Positions 16,802-25,422 of a stretch of 64,000 nucleotides of DNA are shown piece after piece. Position 1 is the first letter of the stretch. Each line of letters begins with the position of its first letter. Both the position numbers and the translations under genes were made by a program. Below the pieces are notes generated by a model. That model had not been told where the DNA came from and did not search any database. It worked only from the letters and a program-made list of their open reading frames with translations. The stretch is from Halorubrum hochsteinianum (GTDB taxonomy: Archaea; Halobacteriota; Halobacteria; Halobacteriales; Haloferacaceae), in assembly GCF_023702125.1 (NCBI RefSeq), contig NZ_CP098415.1, forward strand, positions 620,001 through 684,000, in the 5' to 3' direction.

Positions 16802-19800
16802 CCGCGCTCACCTCGCCCTCGTCGGCGTCGTCGCCGAACCGCATTCCGGTCACCGCCGAGAGGTTGTCGCCCTGCATCGTGACGCCGATGGCGCGGTCGG
16901 AGCGCTCCAACAGCGCCGAGCGGTGGCCGACGACGACGAACTGCGCCTCCTCGGCCAGCTCCTCGATCATCTCGCCGACGCGCTCGGCGTTGACCGCGTC
17001 GAGGAACGCGTCGATCTCGTCGAGCGCGTAGAACGGCGCGGGGTTGTGGCGCTGAACGGCGAAGATAAAGGAGAGGGCGGTGAGCGACTTCTCGCCGCCG
17101 CTCATCGCGTCGAGCCGCTGGACCGGCTTGTCGGCGGGCTGGGCCTTCATCGTCAGCCCCTCCTCGAACGGGTCCTCGGGGTTCTCCAAGACGAGCTCCC
17201 CGGTCCCGGCCGAGAGCCGGGCGAAGATGTCCTCGAAGTGGTCGTTGATCGACTCGAACGTCTCCATGAACGTCTCCTTTTTCGCCGCCTCGTACCCCTC
17301 GATGCGCTCCTCGATGGCGTCGCGCTCCTCGACGAGCACGTCCCGGCGCTCTTGGAGCTCGTCGAGCGCCTCCTGGACCTCCTCGTACTCGTCGATCGCG
17401 AGCATGTTCACCGGCTCTAGCGCCTCCATCTCCGCCTCTAACTCCTCGATCCGCGACTCAACCTCGTCGAGGTCGGGGATCTCCGCGGCGTCGTACTCGC
17501 CGACCTGCGACTCCAGCTCGTCGATCTCCCACTCCAAGCGGTCGCGGCGGTCCGTCAGGTCCGACAGGTCCGTCTCCGCCTCGGAGACGAGCGACCGCTG
17601 CTCGTCGCGGCGCTGGGTCGCCTCCCGGATCTCCTCGCGGAGGTCCTCGCGTTCCTCCTTCAGCTCCGTCAGCTCTTCTTCGAGGTCGGCGATCGCCTCT
17701 TTCTTCTCGTCGAGCGCGGCCTCCTTCTCCTCGATTTCGGCCTCGTAGTCGGGGACCGCCTCCTCCGCCTCCGCCTTCGCGTTCTGCGCCTCCTCGACGT
17801 CGTCGTGGAGGTCGTCGAGCGCGTCCTCGGCGTACCCCTTCTCCAACTCCAGCTCGTTGATCCGGCCGTCGAGCGAGTCCATCCGGTCCTCCAGGTCGCC
17901 GATCTCGGCGCGGATCTCGTCGGCCCGCTCCGAGAGCTCGGGGATCTTCGAGTCGGCCAGTTCGGCCTCGATCTCGTCGATCTCGGCCTGTAGCTCGTCG
18001 ATCTCGGCGGTGATCCCGTCGAGCTCCTCGTCGAGTTCCGTCATCTCCGCGTCGACGGACTCGCGTTCCGCCTCCAGCTCCTCCAGTTCCGCCTCCAGCT
18101 CCTCGATCCGGGCTTCCGCCTCCGCGAGGTCGTCCTCGGCGCGCTCGACATCCGCCTCCAGCGACCGGACGCGCTCGGCCGCGTCCGCCTTGCGGTCGCG
18201 GGCGTCATCGATGTCGTCGTCGAGCGCGTCGATCTCCGACTGGACCGACTGGCGCTCGTCTTCGAGGTCGGAGATCTCCGTCGCGAGCCGCTCCAGTTTG
18301 CCGCCGCCGGACTTCGTGAACGAGTAGCGGGAGCCGCCGCCGGAGCCGCCGGTCATCGCGCCCGACTTCTCGACGAGGTCGCCGTCGAGCGTCACCATCC
18401 GGTAGTCGCCCATCAGCTCCCGGGCGGTCGCCATGTCCTCGACGACGAGCGTCGAGCCGAGCACGTACGAGAAGATCGACTCGTACTCGGCGTCGTAGTC
18501 GACGAGGTTGCGCGCGAAGTCGACGACCCCCGGCAGCGAGGGCTTCCGCGGCAGGCTCCGGTCGTCCATCTTCGTGATGGGAAGGAACGTCGCCCGCCCC
18601 GCGTTCCGCTGTTTCAGATAGTCGATACAGGTCGAGCCGACGCCGTCGTCGTCGACGACGACGTTCGCCAGCCGCCCGCCCGCGGCGGTCTCGCAGGCCT
18701 CGGCGTACCGGGCCTCGACCGACGCGAGCTCCCCGACCGCGCCGTGAACGCCGTCGATGCCGCCGTTCTTCACCTCGGTGACCGCCCGGGGCCACGAGGC
18801 GTCGCCGCGCTGGTCGGCCGCGGCCTCCAGCTTGGCGTACTCGTTCTGCTTCTCGCGGAGCGTCGACTCGATCTCTTCGAGCCGCTCGTCCTTCTCCGCC
18901 TTCTCGGCGAACAGGTCGGCGACGGCGTCCTCGATGGTCGCCTCGTTCTTCTCGGCTTTGTCCAGTTCGCCCTTCAGCTCGGAGATGCGCGCCTTGTGTT
19001 CCGGGAGCGACGCGCGGGCCTCCTCCAACTCCTCGCGGGCCTCGCTCACCGCGTTCGAGCGGCGGCGGGCCTCGTCGAGCAGCCGGTCCTTCTCGCGTTG
19101 CGTCTCGTTTTTCTCCTCGCGGAGCGACTCGATCGCCTCCTTCTTCTCCGACAGCTCGGCCTTCAGCTCGTCGAACTCCGTGTCCGCGCCCTCGATCTCG
19201 GCCTCCACGTCCGCCAGCTCCGAGCGCTTCGTCGCCAGCTCCGACTTCACCGAGGCCTTCTCGACTTTCGTCTCGCGGATCTCCGCCTCCAGCTCCTCGA
19301 TCGTCTCCTCCTTGCGGTCGATCTGGACGAACGCCTGTCGCCGGTCGTTCTCGGCCGACTCGGCGCGCGACTCGGCCGACTCGATCCTGTCCTCCAGCCG
19401 CGAGATCTCGCCTTTGATCGACTCGATCTCCGACCGGATCTCGATCTGCTCGTCTTCCCCTTTCGTCTCGATCTCGTGGTTGAGGTCCGCTAAGTCCTCC
19501 TCCAGCCGGGTGAGCTTACCCTGTCTGGCGTCGAGCTCGGTTCGGAGCTCCTCGAGCTCCGCCTCCGCCTCGTCGACGTCGTCTTCGACGGTCGCGAGCG
19601 TCTCCCGTTTCTCCTCCAGTTCGGAGGCCTTCCGGAACCCGCGGTACTCCTCTACCTCCTCGCGGAGGTCCTGATACTGGAGGGCGGTCTCGCGCTCGTC
19701 GGCGAGCTGGTCGAGCCGCTCCTGCTTCTCGCCGATGCGGAGGTCCGCCTCGCCGATCCGGTCTTCGACCGTGTCCAGCTCCTCGTAGGCGGCCTCCTTC

Positions 19801-20378
19801 TTCTCGTCGAACTCGGCGACGCCCGCGATCTCGTCGACGATCCCCCGCCGCTGGTAGGGGGTCATGTTGATGATCTCGGTCACGTCGCCCTGCATCACCA
19901 CGTTGTACCCCTCCGGCGTCACGCCCGCCGCCGCGAGCAGGTCCTGGACGTCCGAGAGGTTCACCGACCGGCCGTTGAGGTAGTAGTACGAGTAGTAGTT
20001 GTCCTCGGTCTCCTTCACGCGGCGCTTGATCGTGATCTCGGAGACGTCGCCGACGTTCTCGGTGCCGGCCGCGGAGACGACCTGCGACCGGTCGAGCGTG
20101 CCGTCCTCGTTGGAGAGCACGACCGTGACGGACGCCTCGTTCGGCCCCCCGGACTCCTCGCCGTCGTCGTGGCCGGGGTTGTAGATGAGGTCGGTGAGCT
20201 TCTTCGCGCGGATCCCGCGGGTGCGCGCCAGCCCGAGCGCGAACAACACCCCGTCGATGATGTTCGACTTCCCGGAGCCGTTCGGGCCGGTGACGACCGT
20301 GAAGTCCTCGTAAAAGGGGATCCTCGTCGTCCGCCCGAAGCTCTTGAACCCGTCCAGAACGACTTCAGTGATGTGCAT
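16794..20378 (-). CDS. smc: Chromosome segregation protein SMC
   Basis: 1194 residues, full length. The N-terminal ATPase half has Walker A GPNGSGKSNIIDG at 31-43. Two long Glu/Lys/Arg-rich coiled coils flank a hinge at about 510-650 (GGIDGVHGAVGELASVE to GAMTGGSGGGSRY). The C-terminal half has signature MSGGEKSLTAL and Walker B FYALDEIDAFLD. It dimerises and, with ScpA, organises and segregates chromosomes. It is the second gene of an operon after a small coiled-coil protein (18-base gap) and overlaps scpA. Confidence 0.98.
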   Translation of the reverse strand: MHITEVVLDGFKSFGRTTRIPFYEDFTVVTGPNGSGKSNIIDGVLFALGLARTRGIRAKKLTDLIYNPGHDDGEESGGPNEASVTVVLSNEDGTLDRSQVVSAAGTENVGDVSEITIKRRVKETEDNYYSYYYLNGRSVNLSDVQDLLAAAGVTPEGYNVVMQGDVTEIINMTPYQRRGIVDEIAGVAEFDEKKEAAYEELDTVEDRIGEADLRIGEKQERLDQLADERETALQYQDLREEVEEYRGFRKASELEEKRETLATVEDDVDEAEAELEELRTELDARQGKLTRLEEDLADLNHEIETKGEDEQIEIRSEIESIKGEISRLEDRIESAESRAESAENDRRQAFVQIDRKEETIEELEAEIRETKVEKASVKSELATKRSELADVEAEIEGADTEFDELKAELSEKKEAIESLREEKNETQREKDRLLDEARRRSNAVSEAREELEEARASLPEHKARISELKGELDKAEKNEATIEDAVADLFAEKAEKDERLEEIESTLREKQNEYAKLEAAADQRGDASWPRAVTEVKNGGIDGVHGAVGELASVEARYAEACETAAGGRLANVVVDDDGVGSTCIDYLKQRNAGRATFLPITKMDDRSLPRKPSLPGVVDFARNLVDYDAEYESIFSYVLGSTLVVEDMATARELMGDYRMVTLDGDLVEKSGAMTGGSGGGSRYSFTKSGGGKLERLATEISDLEDERQSVQSEIDALDDDIDDARDRKADAAERVRSLEADVERAEDDLAEAEARIEELEAELEELEAERESVDAEMTELDEELDGITAEIDELQAEIDEIEAELADSKIPELSERADEIRAEIGDLEDRMDSLDGRINELELEKGYAEDALDDLHDDVEEAQNAKAEAEEAVPDYEAEIEEKEAALDEKKEAIADLEEELTELKEEREDLREEIREATQRRDEQRSLVSEAETDLSDLTDRRDRLEWEIDELESQVGEYDAAEIPDLDEVESRIEELEAEMEALEPVNMLAIDEYEEVQEALDELQERRDVLVEERDAIEERIEGYEAAKKETFMETFESINDHFEDIFARLSAGTGELVLENPEDPFEEGLTMKAQPADKPVQRLDAMSGGEKSLTALSFIFAVQRHNPAPFYALDEIDAFLDAVNAERVGEMIEELAEEAQFVVVGHRSALLERSDRAIGVTMQGDNLSAVTGMRFGDDADEGEVSADD

Positions 20379-20396
20379 GTGGTCGGAGGCGACCGC

Positions 20397-20861
20397 TTAC
20401 GCGACGATGATGTCGTCGCCCTCGCTCGACTCGCCGTCGTCGTCGCCGTCCGCCGCCTCGCCCTCGTCGGCGCGCGACTCGGCGTCCGGGGTCGTCGCCG
20501 ACTGCTCGGGCACGATGACGTCGTCCCCGTCGTCCGACGCCGCCGCGTCGTCCGCGGACGCCCCGTCGGACGACTCCTCGACGGACTCGAAGACGTCGAC
20601 GTGGTCGTCGGAGTGGGTCGTCCGCTCGCCGCCGGAGACCTGCTCGGCCGCGTCGTCGGTCGCCGGCTCGGCGGCGGCTTCCGTCGCGGCGCTCTCGGAG
20701 CCGGCCTCCGCGCCGGCCGCGTCCGCCTCCACCGGGACCGAGCGCTCGTCTTCCAGCTGTCGGACGCGCTCTTTCATCTCGACGAGCTCTTCGGTGAGCC
20801 CGTTGACCGCCGCCTGTAGCTCCGCGACCTGCCGTTCGAGGTCCTCGACGCGGTTACTCAT
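20397..20861 (-). CDS. Acidic coiled-coil protein preceding smc (DUF7518-like)
   Basis: 154 residues from the ATG at 20861. The N-terminal 40 residues are a heptad-type coiled coil (VEDLERQVAELQAAVNGL). The rest is Ala/Asp/Ser-rich and disordered, ending GDDIIVA; a DDVIVP/DDIIVA motif occurs twice. It is the first gene of the smc-scpA operon, 18 bases before smc. A TATA box at 20889-20895 on this strand predicts a leaderless message. Function unknown; the context suggests a role with SMC. Confidence 0.8.
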   Translation of the reverse strand: MSNRVEDLERQVAELQAAVNGLTEELVEMKERVRQLEDERSVPVEADAAGAEAGSESAATEAAAEPATDDAAEQVSGGERTTHSDDHVDVFESVEESSDGASADDAAASDDGDDVIVPEQSATTPDAESRADEGEAADGDDDGESSEGDDIIVA

Positions 20862-21018
20862 TATACACACGCATGCTCGCGCGACGCGTATAAATCTGCG
20901 TCAGACACACGTGTGATCAGATCGCACGATTCGGGGCGTCGCCCCCGACGTTTCGGCGGTGTGAAACGTGTCAGACGGCGGGGGAAGATACTTGTACCGA
21001 CCGCGAATATCCGTCGGT
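20862..21018. promoter_or_regulatory. Shared divergent promoter region of the smc operon and cdrL
   Basis: 157 bases separate the two divergent genes. On the minus strand a TATA box (20889-20895) lies about 28 bases before the coiled-coil gene start. The 10-base palindrome CACACGTGTG lies just beyond it. GTCAGAC occurs twice, and near cdrL an AT-rich segment GATACTTGTA sits about 25-35 bases before the ATG. Both genes therefore look leaderless and could be co-regulated from here. Confidence 0.5.
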
Positions 21019-21630
21019 ATGAGCAAGATCACCTTCCGGGCGGACGACGGGCTCGTCGACCGGCTGGAAGCGTGTGACGCCTCGAAGAGCGAGGTGATGC
21101 GGGAGGCCCTCCGGACGTACCTCGACGGGGAGGAGGCGGCGTCCGACGCGCCGACCGGCGGCGTCGACGACGCCCTCGCGGACCTCGTGGACGAACTGAT
21201 CGCGGAGCGACTCGACGCCGCGCTCGACGAGCGCCTCGGGCCCCCGGCCGGTGCCGCGGTGCCGCGGTCGGCTCCGGGTAACGCCGGCGACATCAACGTG
21301 AACGTCACGCTCGACGTGCCGAACGCGGGACCGGACGAAAGCGAGGAGGAGGTTAGTGTGACGCGTGAGACGGCTGACGACGCGGAGCCGACGGCGCGTA
21401 AGACGGACGAGAGTCCGACGGGCGAGAGCCCGAGAGCGACGCCGCGCGAGAACGTCTGCGGCGGGTGCGGCGAGAACGTGCCGTCGGACCACGTGTACTG
21501 CCCGAACTGCGGGGAGAAACAGTCGCATAGGGCGTTCTGCGAGTGCGGCGACGAACTGCGGACGGACTGGTCGTTCTGCCCCGGCTGCGGCCGCCGGACC
21601 CCGGCCGCGGACGTGCTGAAGGATCGGTAG
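21019..21630 (+). CDS. cdrL: Ribbon-helix-helix / double zinc-ribbon regulator CdrL
   Basis: 203 residues. Residues 1-40 form a ribbon-helix-helix DNA-binding domain (MSKITFRADDGLVDRLE, then KSEVMREALRTYL). A helical and disordered acidic middle follows. Two C-terminal zinc ribbons with CxxC pairs (CGGCGENV...YCPNCG and CECGDEL...FCPGCG) complete the protein. Location one gene upstream of the short RHH gene and ftsZ2 identifies it as the cell division regulator long, described in haloarchaea as controlling cdrS-ftsZ2. Starts before the RHH motif would add only non-conserved residues, so the ATG at 21019 is chosen. Confidence 0.88.
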   Translation: MSKITFRADDGLVDRLEACDASKSEVMREALRTYLDGEEAASDAPTGGVDDALADLVDELIAERLDAALDERLGPPAGAAVPRSAPGNAGDINVNVTLDVPNAGPDESEEEVSVTRETADDAEPTARKTDESPTGESPRATPRENVCGGCGENVPSDHVYCPNCGEKQSHRAFCECGDELRTDWSFCPGCGRRTPAADVLKDR

Positions 21631-21841
21631 CCGGACGCGGCGTCATACGCGGCGGACCGCTCGTTTCGGCGAGTGTCTTACATCCGGCGGTAATTTTATA
21701 TGCCCAGCCTCGGTTAGTTGAGCCGCGTAAGACGGTCGTCTTACAGACGGCGTCCGGGGCGGGTCGAAATCCCGCGTTCGGGCGGTCACGTGCTGTAAGA
21801 CACACGCGTCGCGTGATCGCCGTCTTACCGGGGGAATACCA
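21631..21841 (+). promoter_or_regulatory. cdrS-ftsZ2 control region with five GTAAGAC/GTCTTAC sites
   Basis: A 211-base gap holds a TATA box TTTTATAT (21694-21701), so a leader of roughly 115 bases precedes cdrS. GTCTTAC occurs at 21675-21681, 21738-21744 and 21822-21828. Its complement GTAAGAC occurs at 21727-21733 and 21795-21801. Two of these form GTAAGAC-GGTC-GTCTTAC, an inverted repeat in the early leader; another pair is spaced 20 bases apart. They are good candidates for CdrL or CdrS operators; the assignment is inference. Confidence 0.65.
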
Positions 21842-22021
21842 ATGGAGCGTGTGACACTACGAATCCCGAAACAGCAGATCGACGAGGTCGAACAGATGGT
21901 GGAGACGGGCGAGTTCCCGAACCGGAGCGAGGCGATCCGGTCGGCCGTCCGCGACATGTTGAACGAACAGGACGGCGAGCGCGACGAGCGCGGCCGCAAC
22001 CGCAACTGGGCCAAGGTGTGA
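21842..22021 (+). CDS. cdrS: Short ribbon-helix-helix cell division regulator CdrS
   Basis: 59 residues: a single RHH domain starting [18 protein letters not shown], continuing with [16 protein letters not shown], and ending in a short charged tail. It is cotranscribed with ftsZ2, which starts four bases after its stop. CdrS is reported in Halobacterium and Haloferax as a transcriptional regulator needed for cell division. Confidence 0.92.
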   Translation: MERVTLRIPKQQIDEVEQMVETGEFPNRSEAIRSAVRDMLNEQDGERDERGRNRNWAKV

Positions 22022-22025
22022 ACTG

Positions 22026-23261
22026 ATGCAAGATCTCGTTCAGGACGCCCTCGACAACGCGGAAGCGGAGAAGCGCGACATGGACGTCGACATGGACGAC
22101 GACGAGTTCGGGGACCCCCGGATCGTCATCGTCGGTGCCGGCGGTGCCGGCAACAACACGGTCAACCGCCTGTACAACATCGGCGTCGACGGCGCGGACA
22201 CCGTCGCCATCAACACGGACAAACAGCACCTCAAGATGATCGAGGCCGACACCAAGATCCTCGTGGGCAAGTCGCTCACGCAGGGGCTCGGTGCCGGCGG
22301 CGACCCCAAGATGGGCGAGCGCGCGACCGAGATGGCTCAGGGGACGATCAAGGAGGTGCTCGGCGACGCCGACCTCGTCTTCGTCACCGCCGGGATGGGC
22401 GGCGGCACCGGGACCGGCGCGGCCCCGGTCGTCTCGAAGATCGCCAAAGAGCAGGGAGCCATCGTCGTGGGCATGGTCTCGACGCCGTTCAACGTCGAGC
22501 GCGCCCGCACGGTGAAAGCCGAGGAGGGACTGGAGGACCTCCGCAACGAGGCCGACTCGATCATCGTCTTAGACAACAACCGGCTCCTCGATTACGTCCC
22601 GAACCTGCCGATCGGGAAGGCGTTCTCCGTGATGGACCAGATCATCGCGGAGACGGTGAAGGGGATCTCGGAGACGATCACCCAGCCGAGCCTGATCAAC
22701 CTCGACTACGCGGACATGTCGACGATCATGAACCAGGGCGGCGTGGCGGTCATGCTCGTCGGCGAGACCCAAGACAAGAACAAGACCCAAGAGGTGGTCA
22801 ACGACGCGATGAACCACCCGCTCTTGGACGTCGACTACCGCGGAGCCTCCGGCGGCCTCGTCCACATCACGGGCGGCCCGGACCTCACGCTGAAGGAGGC
22901 CGAGGGGATCGCGAACAACATCACCGAGCGGCTGGAGGCGAGCGCCAACGTGATCTGGGGCGCTCGCATTCAGGAGGAGTACAAGGGCAAGGTGCGCGTC
23001 ATGGCGATCATGACGGGCGTCCAGAGCGCGCAGGTGCTCGGCCCCTCCACCCAGAAGCAGGCCGACAAGTCGCGCGCCGCGGTCAACGGCGAGGACCTCG
23101 GCGACTCCCGCCAGCGTGCGGCCGAGGCGAACGAGGCCGCGAACCCCGGCGGCAACAGGGGCGACGCGGCGGTCTCGGGCGGCACCGAGCGCAGCGCGTG
23201 GGAGTCCGACGGCGGCAACGAGCCCGTCGAGAAGAACAACGGCCTCGACGTCATTCGCTGA
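22026..23261 (+). CDS. ftsZ2: Cell division protein FtsZ (FtsZ2 type)
   Basis: 411 residues. GTP-binding GTPase that polymerises at mid-cell. The tubulin signature [10 protein letters not shown], the N-terminal [14 protein letters not shown] and the catalytic T7-loop region ([15 protein letters not shown]) are all present. The C-terminal 70 residues are a disordered linker ending in NNGLDVIR, a conserved-looking tail peptide. Linkage to cdrS identifies the FtsZ2 paralogue, which acts in ring constriction in Haloferax. A T-run terminator follows. Confidence 0.95.
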   Translation: MQDLVQDALDNAEAEKRDMDVDMDDDEFGDPRIVIVGAGGAGNNTVNRLYNIGVDGADTVAINTDKQHLKMIEADTKILVGKSLTQGLGAGGDPKMGERATEMAQGTIKEVLGDADLVFVTAGMGGGTGTGAAPVVSKIAKEQGAIVVGMVSTPFNVERARTVKAEEGLEDLRNEADSIIVLDNNRLLDYVPNLPIGKAFSVMDQIIAETVKGISETITQPSLINLDYADMSTIMNQGGVAVMLVGETQDKNKTQEVVNDAMNHPLLDVDYRGASGGLVHITGGPDLTLKEAEGIANNITERLEASANVIWGARIQEEYKGKVRVMAIMTGVQSAQVLGPSTQKQADKSRAAVNGEDLGDSRQRAAEANEAANPGGNRGDAAVSGGTERSAWESDGGNEPVEKNNGLDVIR

Positions 23262-23312
23262 ATCCCCGGATCACCGACGGCAAAACGCCGTTTCGACGCG
23301 GTCCGCGGTCCG

Positions 23313-23318
23313 TTTTTT
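23313..23318 (+). terminator. T-run terminator after ftsZ2
   Basis: Six T residues following a GC-rich, partly self-complementary stretch, about 50 bases after the ftsZ2 stop and before the convergent ncsA stop. Confidence 0.45.
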
Positions 23319-23331
23319 CCAGCCAGTTCGG

Positions 23332-24327
23332 TCAGACGGCCTCGATCGACTCCAGCAGCCGGCACTTCCGGCAGACGTCGCGGCTCGTCTGCGAGCCGCA
23401 GCGCTCGCACTCGCGGAGGGCGGGCGAGTCGTGGGCGTCGCTCCCGTCGTCGTCCGTGCCGTCGCCGCGGTACGCCTCGGCGGCGAGCGCGGACAGCTCC
23501 TCGTAGCCGGCCATGATCGAGTGGCGCGCGCCGGGGTGGTTCTCTTCGAGGGCGTGGATCGTCGACTGGATCTCGCCGCGGTACGCCTCCTCGGCGTGCG
23601 GGCACTCGGCCATGTGCGTGGGGAGGTCGCGGACGTGACAGTACAAGGCGATCTCCTTTTCGGGCACGTCGCGGAGCGGCTTCGCGCGCGGGACGAACGC
23701 GTCGGTGGCCTCCCGCTCCTCGAAGGGGCCGAGCGAGGCGTCGAAGTGTTTCGCCACCTGTCGCACGTCGCCTTCGAGGAAGTTCATCAGCGCGGTCTGG
23801 GCCTCGTCGTCGAGGTTGTGACCGGTGAGCAGCTTGTCGGCGTCGAACTCGGCGGCGTATTTTTCGAGGAGGTCCCGGCGGAACACGCCGCAGTACGCGC
23901 AGGCGGCCATGTTCTCGGGGTCGTCCTCGACGACGTCGTCCATCCGGACGCCGAACTCCTCCTCGTAGGAGACGAGTTCGTGACGCATCGAGAGGTCGTC
24001 CGCGAGTTCGACGCAGGCGTCGACGCTCTCGTCGCGGTACCCCTCGATCCCCTCGTGGATGGTGAGGGCGAGCATCTCCACGCGGGGGTCGCGCCCGAAC
24101 ACGTCGTCGAGGATCTGCGTCAGGGCGACGCTGTCTTTCCCGCCGGAGAGCCCGATCACCCAGCGGTCGGGGTCGTCCGGGGTCGCGTCCGGGTCGAGGA
24201 GCCCGTCCTCGCGGACCCGACGCTTCACGCGCTTCTCGACCGACTCCCGGAGGTGGTGGCCACAGAGGTGCGCCCCGGAGTAGGCGGCGTGGTGGACGGC
24301 GTCGCTCCCGCACTTGTCGCACTCCAT
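23332..24327 (-). CDS. ncsA: tRNA 2-thiolation protein NcsA (TtuA/Ncs6 family)
   Basis: 331 residues. It adenylates U34 of certain tRNAs for thiolation, using a ubiquitin-like SAMP sulfur carrier in haloarchaea. N-terminal zinc finger Cys and His residues (CDKCG, LCGHH), PP-loop SGGKDSVAL near residue 60, the CAYCG catalytic/Fe-S cysteines near 142 and a C-terminal zinc finger CERCG...CRKC are all present in the family order. Convergent with ftsZ2. Dispersed element C lies upstream. Confidence 0.93.
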   Translation of the reverse strand: MECDKCGSDAVHHAAYSGAHLCGHHLRESVEKRVKRRVREDGLLDPDATPDDPDRWVIGLSGGKDSVALTQILDDVFGRDPRVEMLALTIHEGIEGYRDESVDACVELADDLSMRHELVSYEEEFGVRMDDVVEDDPENMAACAYCGVFRRDLLEKYAAEFDADKLLTGHNLDDEAQTALMNFLEGDVRQVAKHFDASLGPFEEREATDAFVPRAKPLRDVPEKEIALYCHVRDLPTHMAECPHAEEAYRGEIQSTIHALEENHPGARHSIMAGYEELSALAAEAYRGDGTDDDGSDAHDSPALRECERCGSQTSRDVCRKCRLLESIEAV

Positions 24328-24468
24328 CGGTGTCGGGTTGCGGTCGCGCGGGGATACCCGTTTCGGGCCGAGATGAGTGCGTACGAACAGTAGTTGGGAG
24401 CGGCAAAGCTGATACCGGTGTAAACGCGGTTGAACCAGCGATTACCCTGCGATACGTGACTGTGTCCT

Positions 24469-24781
24469 CGAACAGGACCGCGGAAGCCCCAGACGCTCGC
24501 TACGACGAAATCCACGTTGTGACCGACACCGCCGAAGCCCCAGCCGGGAGGACTCGATGCGCTCGCTGCGGTCCTCAGTCGCTCGTTTCACTCGCTCCTT
24601 GCGGTCCTTGCGTCTCGCGTCTTCGTCCTCCCGGCTGCCCCTTCGAGTCCCGCCCCGCACAGCACCTCGCACCTCCCCAGCCTCGTCGCTGGCACCCTCC
24701 GCTTCGCTCCGGGGCCAGCGACTCCCTCGCGCGTGCTGCTCACGGTCGCCGCGGGCGACCGCTCGCAGGCACGCGCCGTCG
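24469..24781 (-). repeat. Dispersed structured intergenic element, copy C
   Basis: Inverted orientation, between divergent ncsA and the DUF4442 gene. Read on the minus strand it carries the same modules: outer pair GCGCGTGC/GCACGCGC with inner hairpin CGGTCGCC-CGC-GGCGACCG, a hairpin closed by GTCGCTGGC/GCCAGCGAC, the core GGCTGGGGAGG and GGGACTCGAAGGGGCAG, a long stem (plus coordinates 24541-24553 with 24625-24637, 13 perfect pairs) and tail CTGGGGCTTCGGCGG. A second tail lies at 24469-24499. It occupies most of the 546-base gap; nothing else is recognised there. Confidence 0.85.
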
Positions 24782-24873
24782 AGACCGCGTGGAGCGATGT
24801 AAGACACCGACAACCTGGGGCGCGTTGTCACCGGTTCCGACACCGGTTTGTCGCCGGCCCGCCGCGGATCGCC

Positions 24874-25392
24874 GTGAGCGATTCCCCGACCGGGGTCGAC
24901 CGCGACCCGGACCCGCGACCCCTGCGCGAGGACCCGCCGGCCGAGAGCCGCCGGACGCGGCTCTGGCGCTACGGGTTCAACCTCCTGCCCGCGTACCGCG
25001 GCACGGGGGCGCGCGTCGACCACATCGCCGCCGACTGGCGCTACGTCCGAATCCGACTGCCGCTGAACTGGCGCACCCGGAACGCGGTCGGGACGATATT
25101 CGGCGGCAGCATCTACGGCGCGATCGACCCGGTGTACATGATGATGCTCCGCCGGGTCCTCGGCGACCGGTACACCGTGTGGGACAAGTCAGCCGCGCTG
25201 GAGTTCATCGAACCCGGCCGCGACACGCTGTACGCCGAGTTCGAGCTCCCGACGACCGAGACGGAGACCCTCCGCGAGACGCTCGACCCCGGCGAGTCGA
25301 CCGACCGCGAGTACCTCGTCTCGCTCGTCGACGCCGAGGGAACCGTCCACGCGGCCTGCGAGAAGACGCTGTACGTGCGCCGCGACGAGTGA
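24874..25392 (+). CDS. DUF4442 hotdog-fold protein
   Basis: 172 residues from a GTG. The hotdog/thioesterase-like features VRIRLPLNWRTRNAVGTIFG and GSIYGAIDPVYMMML are characteristic of DUF4442, followed by strands such as VWDKSAALEFIEPG and the C-terminal ACEKTLYVRR. Family members are putative acyl-CoA thioesterases, without established substrate. A longer open frame upstream runs through dispersed element C and is not supported as coding. Confidence 0.82.
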   Translation: MSDSPTGVDRDPDPRPLREDPPAESRRTRLWRYGFNLLPAYRGTGARVDHIAADWRYVRIRLPLNWRTRNAVGTIFGGSIYGAIDPVYMMMLRRVLGDRYTVWDKSAALEFIEPGRDTLYAEFELPTTETETLRETLDPGESTDREYLVSLVDAEGTVHAACEKTLYVRRDE

Positions 25393-25422
25393 GCCGGGCG
25401 CGTTCGTCAGGCTCCGGGACAG

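Noticed and set aside
21703-21790. A tRNA-like fold in the cdrS leader (D-arm-like GGTTAGTTGAGCC, T-arm-like GCGGG/CCCGC hairpin).
   Set aside because: The T-loop lacks TTC, no anticodon stem of five pairs forms, and the acceptor ends do not pair. The GTAAGAC/GTCTTAC inverted repeat explains the central hairpin.
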